Shown piece after piece: positions 1 through 8,771 of a stretch of 64,000 bases of DNA. Numbering within the stretch: the stretch's first letter is position 1; each line of letters starts with the position of its first letter. Below the pieces are notes generated by a model. That model did not search any database. It was not told the origin of the DNA and saw only the letters and a program-made list of their open reading frames with translations. A program made the translations under genes and the position numbers. The stretch is from Pseudobacteriovorax antillogorgiicola (GTDB taxonomy: Bacteria > Bdellovibrionota_B > Oligoflexia > Oligoflexales > Oligoflexaceae), in the NCBI RefSeq assembly GCF_900177345.1, contig NZ_FWZT01000003.1, positions 1 to 64,000 of the forward strand, written 5' to 3'.

Positions 1-97
1 AAATAAAACTGAAACCATATTTCGAACCCGAATACTCAGGTCGACTAATACATTAGGAGCGAAAAAAATCTAGAAGTTAAGTTTTAGGGTAGCTTGT

Positions 98-1834
98 CTA
101 ATAAAATTTCGGATTTGGGTTATCAACATGAAAAACAGGTGACGCTGCCTGCAATAGTTTTTTATCCTTTTCTGGATGTCCAACCATCTCTTCTAACATT
201 GCCTTATAGGGAGCCCAGTAGGGAGGGATCGTTTCTTGAAAGGTAAAAAGGTTGGAAACCCCAACATAGTCCACCGCGCACTTATATAGGTCAGGGGTGA
301 ATGTAATTCCAGCTAGTGTCGCATAGCCGCCGTAACTGGCACCATATATAGCAACCCGCTCTCGATCCGCGTAGCCCTCATTAATCAGCCACTTAACCCC
401 ATCAGTAATGTCATCTTGCATGGATCGCCCCCACTCTTTGAATGACATTTCCCAGAATTTTCGTCCGTAGCCGGTGGAGCCCCTAAAGTTCATTTGAAGA
501 ACACCGTATCCACGATTGGCTAGAAATTGGACCTCCCGATTGTAGCCCCAACGATCGCGGGCCCAGGGACCGCCATGAGGATTAATCACGAAAGGCAGAT
601 TCCTCGGATTCTTCCCCACCGGAAGGGTCAAGTAACCATGGATTTTGACTCCATCGCGGGCTGTATAGGTGATTGGCTTCATTTCAGCCATATACTTTTC
701 CTTTAGCCAAGGGGAAACCTCAGCAATCTTTTTCAGCTGGTCCGATGATTTGCGATAGAGATAGTAGGCACCTAATGAGCGATCGCTAAAAGAACGAACC
801 ACATAAACAGATTCATCCCTGTCATAACTAGAGATACCAACGACGTACTTTGGCAGCTTAGATTCGATGGACTTTCTGACCTTTTTCCACTCATCGTCAA
901 AGTAAGTCCATTTAGGCTTGTCTTCATAGGCCATTGCAGCAATAAGGCGCTTCTTTTTCTTACTATAGACCAGTCTCTCGACATCAACCTTCGGAGATTC
1001 AAAGATGAGTTTGGTCTCAAGTGCTTTTTCTGGATCAAACTCAAAGTAGGCTAATTTATCGCGGTTTCGATTCGAAGCAACGATCAGCTTTTTATTATCG
1101 AAGGTGAAAAGAATTGGTGCAATAGACTCTTTAAAGTTTGTGGTAAGGAGCCTCTGGAACTTTTCTTTTTCAGACTTACGATAGAATAGTGAGGTGTTCA
1201 CGCCATCCGTAGATGAGGCTACGCGCAATTGGCCTTTATGATCGGTTAGATATCCGGTGTACATTCCAGGGTTTTCCAAGATCAGAGTCTTTTTCCCGGT
1301 ATGGACATTCACTCTAAACACGTCGAAAATTTCTCTTTTTCGCTCATTTAAGCCCACTATAATGTGAGATTCATCGATTTGATCTAAGGCATCGATGAGT
1401 TGGGTTTTAACCCCTTTAATTTGGGTAAGAGGTGTTTCCTTTCCGGTTTTAGGATCAACAGCGGTGAGGAAGAAGTTTTCGTCACCGCCATTGTCACGGA
1501 TATAAATAATTTTGCCTGCTTTCCAAAAAAACGTATTTATATCCCGATCGGTAATCGAGGTGAGACGCTTACTGTCAGTAAAATCTGAAACCGGTGATAC
1601 GAAGATGTTCATCCGGTTTTGATGTTCCTTTAAAAAGGCCAGATACTTACCATTCCCAGAAATTTGATACTGATTCACTTCTGGATTTCTAAAAAAGTCT
1701 TTCAGATCGACTAAAGGGGGCTGTTTTTGTCCCTTCAGTGGACTGTTGATCTCATCATTTTTAGAGCTTGCACATGAGACAGCTAATGCTAACCATGACA
1801 TACAAATAAATTTATTCTTCCAATGACTTAACAA
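98..1834 (-). CDS. S9 family prolyl-oligopeptidase-like lipoprotein, C-terminally truncated
   Basis: Exported serine peptidase of the S9 (acylaminoacyl-peptidase/DPP-like) family: a beta-propeller-like N-terminal half followed by an alpha/beta hydrolase domain. The nucleophile motif YGASYGGY is clear, with Ser about residue 500 of 578. I place the start at the TTG at 1834, because GAGGAG lies six bases upstream. This gives MLSHWKNKFIC and then a lipoprotein signal with lipobox LAVSC. An upstream ATG at 1858 has no ribosome site. The protein stops just after SPVFHVDN. Full-length relatives continue for roughly 100 more residues carrying the catalytic Asp (HGxxDxxV region) and His. None of the three minus-strand frames in bases 1-97 restores this part. 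The gene therefore looks broken or rearranged at its 3' end, and the product is probably inactive unless it has another role. Confidence 0.8.
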   Translation of the reverse strand: MLSHWKNKFICMSWLALAVSCASSKNDEINSPLKGQKQPPLVDLKDFFRNPEVNQYQISGNGKYLAFLKEHQNRMNIFVSPVSDFTDSKRLTSITDRDINTFFWKAGKIIYIRDNGGDENFFLTAVDPKTGKETPLTQIKGVKTQLIDALDQIDESHIIVGLNERKREIFDVFRVNVHTGKKTLILENPGMYTGYLTDHKGQLRVASSTDGVNTSLFYRKSEKEKFQRLLTTNFKESIAPILFTFDNKKLIVASNRNRDKLAYFEFDPEKALETKLIFESPKVDVERLVYSKKKKRLIAAMAYEDKPKWTYFDDEWKKVRKSIESKLPKYVVGISSYDRDESVYVVRSFSDRSLGAYYLYRKSSDQLKKIAEVSPWLKEKYMAEMKPITYTARDGVKIHGYLTLPVGKNPRNLPFVINPHGGPWARDRWGYNREVQFLANRGYGVLQMNFRGSTGYGRKFWEMSFKEWGRSMQDDITDGVKWLINEGYADRERVAIYGASYGGYATLAGITFTPDLYKCAVDYVGVSNLFTFQETIPPYWAPYKAMLEEMVGHPEKDKKLLQAASPVFHVDNPNPKFY

Positions 1835-1977
1835 TGTTTTCTCCTCTACAGCAATCATGCCGTAGAGTGTAAGATACAAATTATGAGAGCTAGATAAGGT
1901 CTATGTCACATTAATAATTCGAATCTCTCATGGTTTCTCAGCCACTAAAGGCCTGAAATATTTGTAAGGCCCTAGGC

Positions 1978-3960
1978 TTAGCTAGCTTCTTTGAGGACAA
2001 CAGTCATGGTCGTCCCATGGTCATTAGGGTGATCCTCTTCATCTTTCGAATCAATTCTTAGCTGACCGCCGTATTTTTCTACATAAGATTTAACAATGGT
2101 CATACCGAAACCGGTCCCCTTTTCTCCCTCGGTACCCTGTCGACTTGTGGGCTTACCCACTTCAAAAAGATCCGTAAGCAGCTTATCGGGTATACCGATC
2201 CCTTGATCGATAAGACGGATAGCGATCCCATGATCCTTTTCTCTTGAAACCACAATAACGATCTTACCACCATGAGGACTAAACTTTATAGCATTTGACA
2301 TAAGATTGTTCAGGACTTCGTTGACAAGACTAACTTTCTCAGCCATGGCAATGAAATCCTGCTCGTCTGAAAAGGTCACGTCTAAACTGATTTCTTTCTT
2401 TGCTAAGCGTTCTTCAAAGGCAAAGCACATGTCATCCAAGGCTTCTCGCAAGTTGATAGGAACCAGATCCATAGCCTCTTTGCCGTCTTTAATAGCCTGC
2501 ATATGCTTGATGTGGTTTAGTATTCTTTCTTGGGTTTCAACCGCACGGATAATCTTGAGAATCAACCTTTGGCCCGCACTATCATCTTCTGGAACCCGAC
2601 GACTCAAAAGCTCAGCGGCACCAACGATAATCGAAAGAGGGTTGGCGATATCATGGGAGATCACCTTCACCAGTTGCTTGGTTTCCTGGACCTGAGCCTT
2701 TAATTCCTGATTGGTATCATCTAAACTCTTAGTTTTTTCGTCCACCTGCTCTTGCAAGTCTCTTGAAAGATAGGTCACCTGTTTAAGTGAAAGTGCATGA
2801 AAGTAGCCTTGCAGGAGCGACTGCGTAATGACAAAGCAAATTGAAAAATAGGGAGTAAGATAGGCACTATTGATGACTCTCTCGTTATAGAGAATATCGT
2901 TCACTACTCCTAGGGTCAAAATAACGAAACTGATCAACGAAGCCATGCCACCTGCTTCACGATTTTTAGTTGCAACCCACAAGCGACTCACAACATGAAA
3001 GACGGTGAGCGAAATATAGGTCTGTAGGGCGTATACAAAGGCGGTGTAGACTTGAGGTTGGAAATAGAGGCCCAGGCATAGTAGGGTAAAACCCATGACT
3101 GAATAGATCCGCAAAACAATTTTATATCGGAAGGGGTAAAGAGTATCGATATAAAAGAAAAACAACCAGGGTATGATCACACTTGTCAGATAACGCGTTC
3201 GATGGCGGCTTATATAACTCATATATTCAGAAGAATTGATGTCGGATACAGCAAGGATGCTGGAGTGATTGATAAAAAAAGCTAAACAGATCAGCCCCCA
3301 CCATAAATTTTCCCGTGAGCGTGGCCGCTGAATAAATAAGCCGAGATGATAGATCCCAAACATCAGTAGAATGCCAAAGATCGCCCCACCCAATAGATTT
3401 TGCTTGGTTTCGTATAGGTTAATATAGGCCGGTGACGCTAGGGTTACCGAATCACGAATGCCACTGCGACTGTGGGTCGCATTCGACACCTGAATAATGA
3501 GCAACAGCTCGGATTCATCGGGAACGATGACCTCATTCACTTCCAGATAGCTCGGTTCCGATCGCAATGGATCAGAATCGACCCTTCCCGACGCCCCTAC
3601 CATCTGGACCCTATCACGGCTTTTTATAAAATAGCGCCCACTCGTATAGACGTTAGGAATCATAACACCTAGCTCGCGATCTGTTTGCAAACCACGAATC
3701 ACAGCAACAAAGGTACCAACAAAAGATTGCCCCACAGGCACGATAGAGTCTTGAGGAATATCGACGACGTCCCAAGCCTGAAGATTTTGATAGTCCACAT
3801 CCTGGGGGTCGACGAGTTCACCACGCTTCAAGTACCAATGTCCATCAAGATAGAGGGGCTCGTCTTGCGTCCAAGAGCTTGCATCGAACACCTGCGCCAT
3901 GACAAGATCTGCTAACAGAAGGCAAACCAAGCTCAACAAGATGTGACAACGTGCAGTCAA
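1978..3960 (-). CDS. 7TMR-DISM-type sensor histidine kinase
   Basis: Membrane sensor kinase of 660 residues. It has a signal peptide (cleavage near VMA-QVF), a periplasmic domain of about 150 residues resembling the 7TMR-DISM extracellular sensor, seven hydrophobic segments (about residues 190-385), a coiled coil, an HisKA dimerisation helix with phospho-acceptor His436 in SHDIANP, and an HATPase domain with N (NEVLNNLMSNAIKFS), G1 (DQGIGIP) and G2 (GTGFGMTIV) boxes. The start is TTG at 3960, forming a TTGA overlap with the stop of the glutamine amidotransferase gene, so the two are probably translated together. No response regulator lies next to it, so the output partner is unknown. The function call is secure; the ligand is not visible. 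Confidence 0.88.
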   Translation of the reverse strand: MTARCHILLSLVCLLLADLVMAQVFDASSWTQDEPLYLDGHWYLKRGELVDPQDVDYQNLQAWDVVDIPQDSIVPVGQSFVGTFVAVIRGLQTDRELGVMIPNVYTSGRYFIKSRDRVQMVGASGRVDSDPLRSEPSYLEVNEVIVPDESELLLIIQVSNATHSRSGIRDSVTLASPAYINLYETKQNLLGGAIFGILLMFGIYHLGLFIQRPRSRENLWWGLICLAFFINHSSILAVSDINSSEYMSYISRHRTRYLTSVIIPWLFFFYIDTLYPFRYKIVLRIYSVMGFTLLCLGLYFQPQVYTAFVYALQTYISLTVFHVVSRLWVATKNREAGGMASLISFVILTLGVVNDILYNERVINSAYLTPYFSICFVITQSLLQGYFHALSLKQVTYLSRDLQEQVDEKTKSLDDTNQELKAQVQETKQLVKVISHDIANPLSIIVGAAELLSRRVPEDDSAGQRLILKIIRAVETQERILNHIKHMQAIKDGKEAMDLVPINLREALDDMCFAFEERLAKKEISLDVTFSDEQDFIAMAEKVSLVNEVLNNLMSNAIKFSPHGGKIVIVVSREKDHGIAIRLIDQGIGIPDKLLTDLFEVGKPTSRQGTEGEKGTGFGMTIVKSYVEKYGGQLRIDSKDEEDHPNDHGTTMTVVLKEAS

Positions 3961-4817
3961 GCGTCGTCCCTCCCTGCCGAGCGACCATAAGTCATCATCA
4001 TTGTTTGATCAGTAGCAAGGATGGCGCCAGGCAGCATCTCTTGCCAGAGGTTCTCACCATCGATCTGCTCCGAGGAGAACAAAAGATGGTTGACATACCC
4101 TGACCGACTTGGAGACTCACAAACTTCGTTAAAGCTGGGGCAGCTCTCCCGATCCGGGCATTTATTCTTGTAGGTGGAGTACCATAACGGTTGCCCACCG
4201 TGGTGGGCCGCCATGGCCTCTCCATTTGTGATGATAAACGTAAGGTAAGTTAAGCTGGGTTTACTGTGCTGTCGTTCGTAGGGGCCGATAATGTCGCAAA
4301 TCTTATTGACCGCAATCTTGATCGCTGCCACCAACGTCGTTGCTGTTATAGATCTCTCACGGAGGCTAACCTTGCGAGCAAGTTCTGCGAGGATAATAAA
4401 GAAAATAACTTCACTATCTGTATTACCTAGAATAAAGCGCCTCATTCCCATGGGAATCAAAGCCAATAGCTCATCTCGATAGGAATCGAATTGATTGATA
4501 TTGCCATTGTGGGCAAAGACCCATTTGCCATATTGAAAGGGATGAGTGTTCGCGACATTAACGGTTCCTAAAGTAGCCTTTCGCAGATGGGCGAGAACAG
4601 TTTGCGATGCAACAAGGCCACTGACCTTTTGAAAGAGGTGATCGTTGATTGCCGACGACTCCGACTTCATGACATGAGGGGAGCCTTCAATGTAATAGGC
4701 TACCCCCCAACCATCAGGATGATCGGAACTAAGGGTCATAAACGAATTTTCTGCTCCCACGAGAGAGCTGTGTACCTGGCTCTGGATCACGGAGCGAAAG
4801 CCAAACAAGCGACACAT
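3957..4817 (-). CDS. class II glutamine amidotransferase (YafJ-like)
   Basis: 286-residue Ntn-hydrolase glutamine amidotransferase. It begins MCRLFGFRS, so the N-terminal nucleophile Cys2 is exposed after Met removal. The glutamine-binding signatures HLRKATLG, NTHPF and FAHNGNI follow. There is no synthase domain, as in YafJ/Egt-type stand-alone amidotransferases, so the acceptor of the ammonia is unknown. AGGAG lies seven bases before the ATG. It overlaps the downstream sensor kinase by four bases (TTGA) and lies 47 bases after the formyl-THF cyclo-ligase gene, so the three probably form one transcript. In some bacteria related proteins modify small thiols or amino-sugar compounds; nothing here shows which applies. 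Confidence 0.88.
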   Translation of the reverse strand: MCRLFGFRSVIQSQVHSSLVGAENSFMTLSSDHPDGWGVAYYIEGSPHVMKSESSAINDHLFQKVSGLVASQTVLAHLRKATLGTVNVANTHPFQYGKWVFAHNGNINQFDSYRDELLALIPMGMRRFILGNTDSEVIFFIILAELARKVSLRERSITATTLVAAIKIAVNKICDIIGPYERQHSKPSLTYLTFIITNGEAMAAHHGGQPLWYSTYKNKCPDRESCPSFNEVCESPSRSGYVNHLLFSSEQIDGENLWQEMLPGAILATDQTMMMTYGRSAGRDDA

Positions 4818-4864
4818 ATATAGACTCCTGGTGCTTTCCTACTGGTCGGAAGAATCTTGAAAAA

Positions 4865-5431
4865 CTAAAGGTTTAAAGATGTTAGGCCGGATGAGAGGCA
4901 AGCGAACTGAATGGGTTGATCATAAGGCTCTGCCGGAACCCGGCTGATAAACTGCTTATCAAAAACTGGACAAATAGTGGTCAAATCTGGGTGTTTAGCT
5001 AAAAAGCGATCATAGAAACCGCCGCCATAGCCAAGGCGATAGCCTCTTTTATCAATCGCCAAGCACGGCACTAGAACGATGTCGCCCGTTGCTGGCTCGA
5101 CAGTAGCGGTGTCTCTAGGTTCTAGGATTCCGACACGGTTTTCATTAAAAACCCCATCTTTGGGCCATTCGAAAAACTCCATGATTCCGGCCTTCCAATC
5201 TAGAACCTTAGGCACCGCAAGACTGAGCCCCGATTGCAAACACATCTGGTGCACAGGCTCTAGGTCAAGCTCATCTTGGACTGCAAGATAGCTGAGAATG
5301 CGCCCCTTGTGATTTCGATCTAAAAGGTAAGAGATGAGATGCTTATGGATCGCAGTTTCTTGGTCCTTGCGTTGGGGCAGTGTCTTTCTGAGGACACGCA
5401 TGTCATTTCGTAGCTGCTGCTTTTTATCCAT
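4865..5431 (-). CDS. fau: 5-formyltetrahydrofolate cyclo-ligase
   Basis: Cytosolic ATP-dependent enzyme converting 5-formyl-THF to 5,10-methenyl-THF in one-carbon metabolism. At 188 residues it has the normal family length. The C-terminal signature RLGYGGGFYDRFL (ATP/Mg-binding loop) is intact. The N-terminal basic segment (KQQLRNDMRVLRKTL) and the VLVPCLAIDKRGYRLG stretch match the family. The start ATG is preceded by an AGGAGG-like site. Neighbours on the same strand are the amidotransferase downstream and oligoendopeptidase F upstream, 59 bases away. Confidence 0.93.
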   Translation of the reverse strand: MDKKQQLRNDMRVLRKTLPQRKDQETAIHKHLISYLLDRNHKGRILSYLAVQDELDLEPVHQMCLQSGLSLAVPKVLDWKAGIMEFFEWPKDGVFNENRVGILEPRDTATVEPATGDIVLVPCLAIDKRGYRLGYGGGFYDRFLAKHPDLTTICPVFDKQFISRVPAEPYDQPIQFACLSSGLTSLNL

Positions 5432-5490
5432 GATTCCTCCTGACTCAATATAGCGAGCCAGGAAGGAATTGCAATGGGAGGATGAACAGC

Positions 5491-7350
5491 CTAGCTATTC
5501 GCCTTCTTGTCTTGGAGAATTTTTTCCATCTCTTTCATATACTCATTCGCCTTATTGATCATCGGTGTGTAGGCGTCTGGCTTCGTCATATCGAGGCCTG
5601 CATCGATGAATAACTCATGAGGATATTTCGAGCCACCGGCACCTAGCATCGTCAGGTACCGGTCCAAGGCTTCCTTGTCACCAGCTAGAATCTTTTCTGC
5701 AAAGTTGAAAGCCGCTGCAATCGAGGTGGAATAAGTATAAACGTAGAAGCCGTAGTAGAAGTGGGGAACGAACGCCCATTCAGTGTGGTAGCTGGGGTCA
5801 ATGTGAACAACACCCTCTTTATGACCATAGTAACGCTGTAGGATGTTCCCGTAGATCTCTGAAATTTTCTGCCCAGAAAGAGCCTCACCCTTCTCCACGG
5901 CATCATGTAGCTTCAGCTCAAACTCAGCAAACTGAGTTTGTCTGAAAAACGTGGTTCTCAAAAAGTTCATTGCATAGTCTAAGTAGAAGAGTCGCTCGCC
6001 ATCAGTTTTCGCGTTCTTCAAACTATGATCCAATAGCAGTACCTCATTGACGATTGCCGCAGTTTCCGCCACAAATGTCGCGTAGCGAGCTTTTGCAAAG
6101 TCTTGCTTCTCATTGCTCAGGACAGAATGTAAGGCGTGACCCCATTCATGGGCATAGGTCGAAGCAGAGTTATAATCATCCTGGTGATTTAAGAAAACAT
6201 AGGGATGAACATCATACGCAACACCACTCATGAACGCGCCACCACGCTTGCCCTTTCTTGGGTAAAGATCCATCCATGCCTTGCCTGTCGCATCTTTCAA
6301 GCGCTCTTGATAGTCACCCCCTAAAGGAGCCACTGCCGCTAGCAGATCCTTTCGAGACTGATCGATAGTGTAGTCTTTGTCGATCTTAAGCAGGGTGGGA
6401 TATAAATCATGGTACTCCATGGTTTTCAAACCCATGATGTCTTTCTTTAACTTCAGGTAACGATGAAGGGTAGGAAGATTTTTTTCCACTTGGCTTACTA
6501 GGTTGCGATAAACTTCTTCAGGAAGTTGGTTGCTACCGAGGGCAGCGCTTAGGGCATTCGGGTAGTTTCTTATTTTGGCAGTGGTCACACGATTCTGGAC
6601 ACTTTGATAGAGGGTCAAGCCAAAGGTTCTCTCGTACTGCTTTAGAGTACTATAGAACGCTTCAAAAACCATTTTCCGATCATCTCTGTTTTTAGACTGC
6701 CGAACCTTGCCATAACCAGCAGCGTTGGCTACCACCTTCGACCCGTCGCTCAAGGTGACGGTAGGATACTCAATATCAGCGTTCGATAGCATGCTATAGA
6801 CGCCAACAGAGCCTCCAGCAAGTGGTTGCATCGCCGATAGAATCTTCTCTTCTTTCTGGCTCAAAATATGCTTCGCCTGAATTCTCGCATTTCGTAAATA
6901 CTGATCGAATGCTTTGAGTTTCTTATTTTCAACTAAAAAGCGCTTCAATTTCGTTTCGGGTAGAGTCGCCAACTCTGGCTCGACAAAGGCAAACTGGGTT
7001 TGGATATCTCGACTCAAGCTTTGGGTTAGCTGACTTTGTTCGATATGGGTCCTGTTCTGACTGTCGCTAGCCATTTGCAAACTCGCCCAAGTCGAAATCC
7101 GGTAAAGTTCCTTACGAACACCCGATATTTTGCTGAGGCAAGAGTAAAGGTTCTTAGAATTCGCGAGCATCGTCCCCTTGCAGCTATCCACTTGTTTAGC
7201 GTCACCCTTGACTTCGTCTATTGCTTTCAGCCAAGCGCTTTTAGATGGGTAAAGCTCGGTGAGATCCCACTCGGGTCCTTTTGTTTCGGCCCATGCCGGA
7301 CTGCTTGCACTCGCAACAATGGCGATGGAGCATAAAAACTTTGGTATCAT
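5491..7350 (-). CDS. pepF: secreted oligoendopeptidase F (M3B family)
   Basis: Zinc oligopeptidase of the M3B/PepF family, 619 residues. The metal site HEWGH (His401 to His405) sits in the usual STYAHEWGHALHS context, and the third-ligand region ETAAIVNEV follows about 30 residues later. Unusually for PepF, which is normally cytosolic, the protein begins with a clear Sec signal peptide (MIPKFLCSIAIV..., cleavage near AWA-ET), so it should act in the periplasm or outside the cell on short peptides. It has AAGGGG before the ATG and a plausible promoter just upstream (7371-7399), so it probably starts its own transcript, which could continue into the folate gene. Confidence 0.92.
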   Translation of the reverse strand: MIPKFLCSIAIVASASSPAWAETKGPEWDLTELYPSKSAWLKAIDEVKGDAKQVDSCKGTMLANSKNLYSCLSKISGVRKELYRISTWASLQMASDSQNRTHIEQSQLTQSLSRDIQTQFAFVEPELATLPETKLKRFLVENKKLKAFDQYLRNARIQAKHILSQKEEKILSAMQPLAGGSVGVYSMLSNADIEYPTVTLSDGSKVVANAAGYGKVRQSKNRDDRKMVFEAFYSTLKQYERTFGLTLYQSVQNRVTTAKIRNYPNALSAALGSNQLPEEVYRNLVSQVEKNLPTLHRYLKLKKDIMGLKTMEYHDLYPTLLKIDKDYTIDQSRKDLLAAVAPLGGDYQERLKDATGKAWMDLYPRKGKRGGAFMSGVAYDVHPYVFLNHQDDYNSASTYAHEWGHALHSVLSNEKQDFAKARYATFVAETAAIVNEVLLLDHSLKNAKTDGERLFYLDYAMNFLRTTFFRQTQFAEFELKLHDAVEKGEALSGQKISEIYGNILQRYYGHKEGVVHIDPSYHTEWAFVPHFYYGFYVYTYSTSIAAAFNFAEKILAGDKEALDRYLTMLGAGGSKYPHELFIDAGLDMTKPDAYTPMINKANEYMKEMEKILQDKKANS

Positions 7351-7370
7351 GTTATTCCCCTTGATAGCAT

Positions 7371-7399
7371 GTCATATTGATTGTGAAGATACTTGCCAA
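7371..7399 (-). promoter_or_regulatory. probable sigma70-type promoter of pepF
   Basis: On the minus strand TTGGCA (7399-7394) and TATGAC (7376-7371) are separated by exactly 17 bases and lie about 20 bases upstream of the pepF ATG. This was judged by eye only. Confidence 0.4.
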
Positions 7400-7552
7400 G
7401 CCGCAAAATAGTCGCCTGCCCGTCTGTTTCATAACATGTATAAAATTAAGCATTCCTAAGGCTTTAGGCAATGAGCCAGAGATCACAGCCCACTTTCACT
7501 GAGGGAGCGACACACTTTTCAGACTGAATGAGTGGGTAATCTTCAGGGCTGG

Positions 7553-7588
7553 GATAAAAAAAGCTCCCACCAAAACTGATAGGAGCTT
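7553..7588 (-). terminator. rho-independent terminator after the acidic membrane protein gene
   Basis: Minus-strand hairpin AAGCTCCT/GGGAGCTT (arms within 7561-7588) followed directly by a run of T (7562-7555). It lies 24 bases after the stop of the gene at 7612-8640 and closes the envelope block. Confidence 0.8.
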
Positions 7589-7611
7589 AGATATATTATA
7601 AAACAAAGGGC

Positions 7612-8640
7612 TTATTGAACGGAGACATTCCGGATATATTGCCATTCCCAACGACCTGAAACCTCTGAGAAAGCTCCGACGCGAATATCGTAAGATCCTG
7701 GGGAAACTCCCTGAAGAGCGACACTGGTTCCTGAAGTGCCAAAGCGATGCTGTGGTTGCGCGAAGCTGGCACCTGCTGCGACCATTTCTACGGAGTAACG
7801 CGCTATTTTATCCCCAGCCTGCCAGGCAACCACACCGCCGTTGGCAGCTAGACTCCCCCCTTCTGCCGGCTGCGAAACAGGGAAGCTTCGCCGCTCAGGG
7901 GCCATAACTCTAAACATTCGCACTTCACTCGCGCCATCAGCGTTAACCACTTGCCAGTACCAGGTACCAGGATAAGGATGTTCTAAAGCATAATAAGTCG
8001 CACCGTTGAGAGGTACTGACTTACTCAATGGCTGCATATTCGGGCTTCGTGAAAAGTTGATCCTATCTGCTGGACCTTCCCAAGTGAACTCTGCTGGCGC
8101 CATGGTTTCATCGTACGGTCGCCGAGCCCCGCTCTGAGGCGCGACCAAGGTGAAGTCGCCGGTCGAGACCGGAGCTTCAGCCGCAGCTTCCATTCCTGCC
8201 ATGTCGTCCATACCCTCTTCCATGGGCGCCTCTCCAGACATATCTTCTTCCATCGGGGCATCGTCTTCAGCCATATTTTGGTCTTCATCATCGATCATCC
8301 CAACATCATCAAGATCTTCCGCGTCTTCTGGGAAAGCATCATCTGCCATCTCATCTGCGAATTCATCTTCGAAGGGATCACTGCCTGGATCGGTCATAAT
8401 ATAAGCGATGGCTGAAAGGGCTAGGATGACGACGGCACCAATCGCTATGTACTTGGTGCGATTCTCAGAGCTAAAGCTACTGCTCTTAAAGATCTGAGAT
8501 ACTGCATTGGTGTTTGTACCAAAGTCGCTTGAAAACTCTCCCTTCAAATCCCCTGTAAACGGATTCGTGCTGGCCTGAGTATCCGGGCTTGTGTTGGTAT
8601 TAAAAGCTACGTTCGAATTCGGATCGTTATTATCGTTCAT
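7612..8640 (-). CDS. membrane-anchored protein with acidic linker and C-terminal beta-rich domain, unknown function
   Basis: Not recognised. I choose the ATG at 8640 (MNDNNDPNSN), preceded by GGAG; 342 residues. It has a cytosolic Asn/Asp/Thr-rich N-terminus, one transmembrane segment (YIAIGAVVILALSAIAYIM, about residues 66-84), then about 65 residues dominated by Asp, Glu, Ala and Met (DDEDQN, PMEEDM, GEAPMEEGM). The C-terminal 160 residues hold two similar-looking beta-sandwich-type units, each with a Trp motif (TFEWEG-like and WYWQVVN; later WEWQYIRN). The layout suggests an inner-membrane anchor presenting a periplasmic binding domain on a charged spacer. It lies 131 bases downstream of msbA on the same strand, so a role at the envelope is possible but is inference. 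Confidence 0.75.
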   Translation of the reverse strand: MNDNNDPNSNVAFNTNTSPDTQASTNPFTGDLKGEFSSDFGTNTNAVSQIFKSSSFSSENRTKYIAIGAVVILALSAIAYIMTDPGSDPFEDEFADEMADDAFPEDAEDLDDVGMIDDEDQNMAEDDAPMEEDMSGEAPMEEGMDDMAGMEAAAEAPVSTGDFTLVAPQSGARRPYDETMAPAEFTWEGPADRINFSRSPNMQPLSKSVPLNGATYYALEHPYPGTWYWQVVNADGASEVRMFRVMAPERRSFPVSQPAEGGSLAANGGVVAWQAGDKIARYSVEMVAAGASFAQPQHRFGTSGTSVALQGVSPGSYDIRVGAFSEVSGRWEWQYIRNVSVQ

Positions 8641-8771
8641 CCCCGACTCCATAGAGAGACAATGAATCACTCGACTCAATACAAGAGGCTCCAAGAGAAT
8701 GCCCCTATAACAAGTGTAGTCTAATGCGCCATGTCATTTCAATATGGAGGGAAATATTTGCAGCCCTGGGA

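Noticed and set aside
1-97. A possible continuation of the S9 peptidase after a frameshift.
   Set aside because: All three minus-strand frames meet stops quickly and none encodes the missing motifs.
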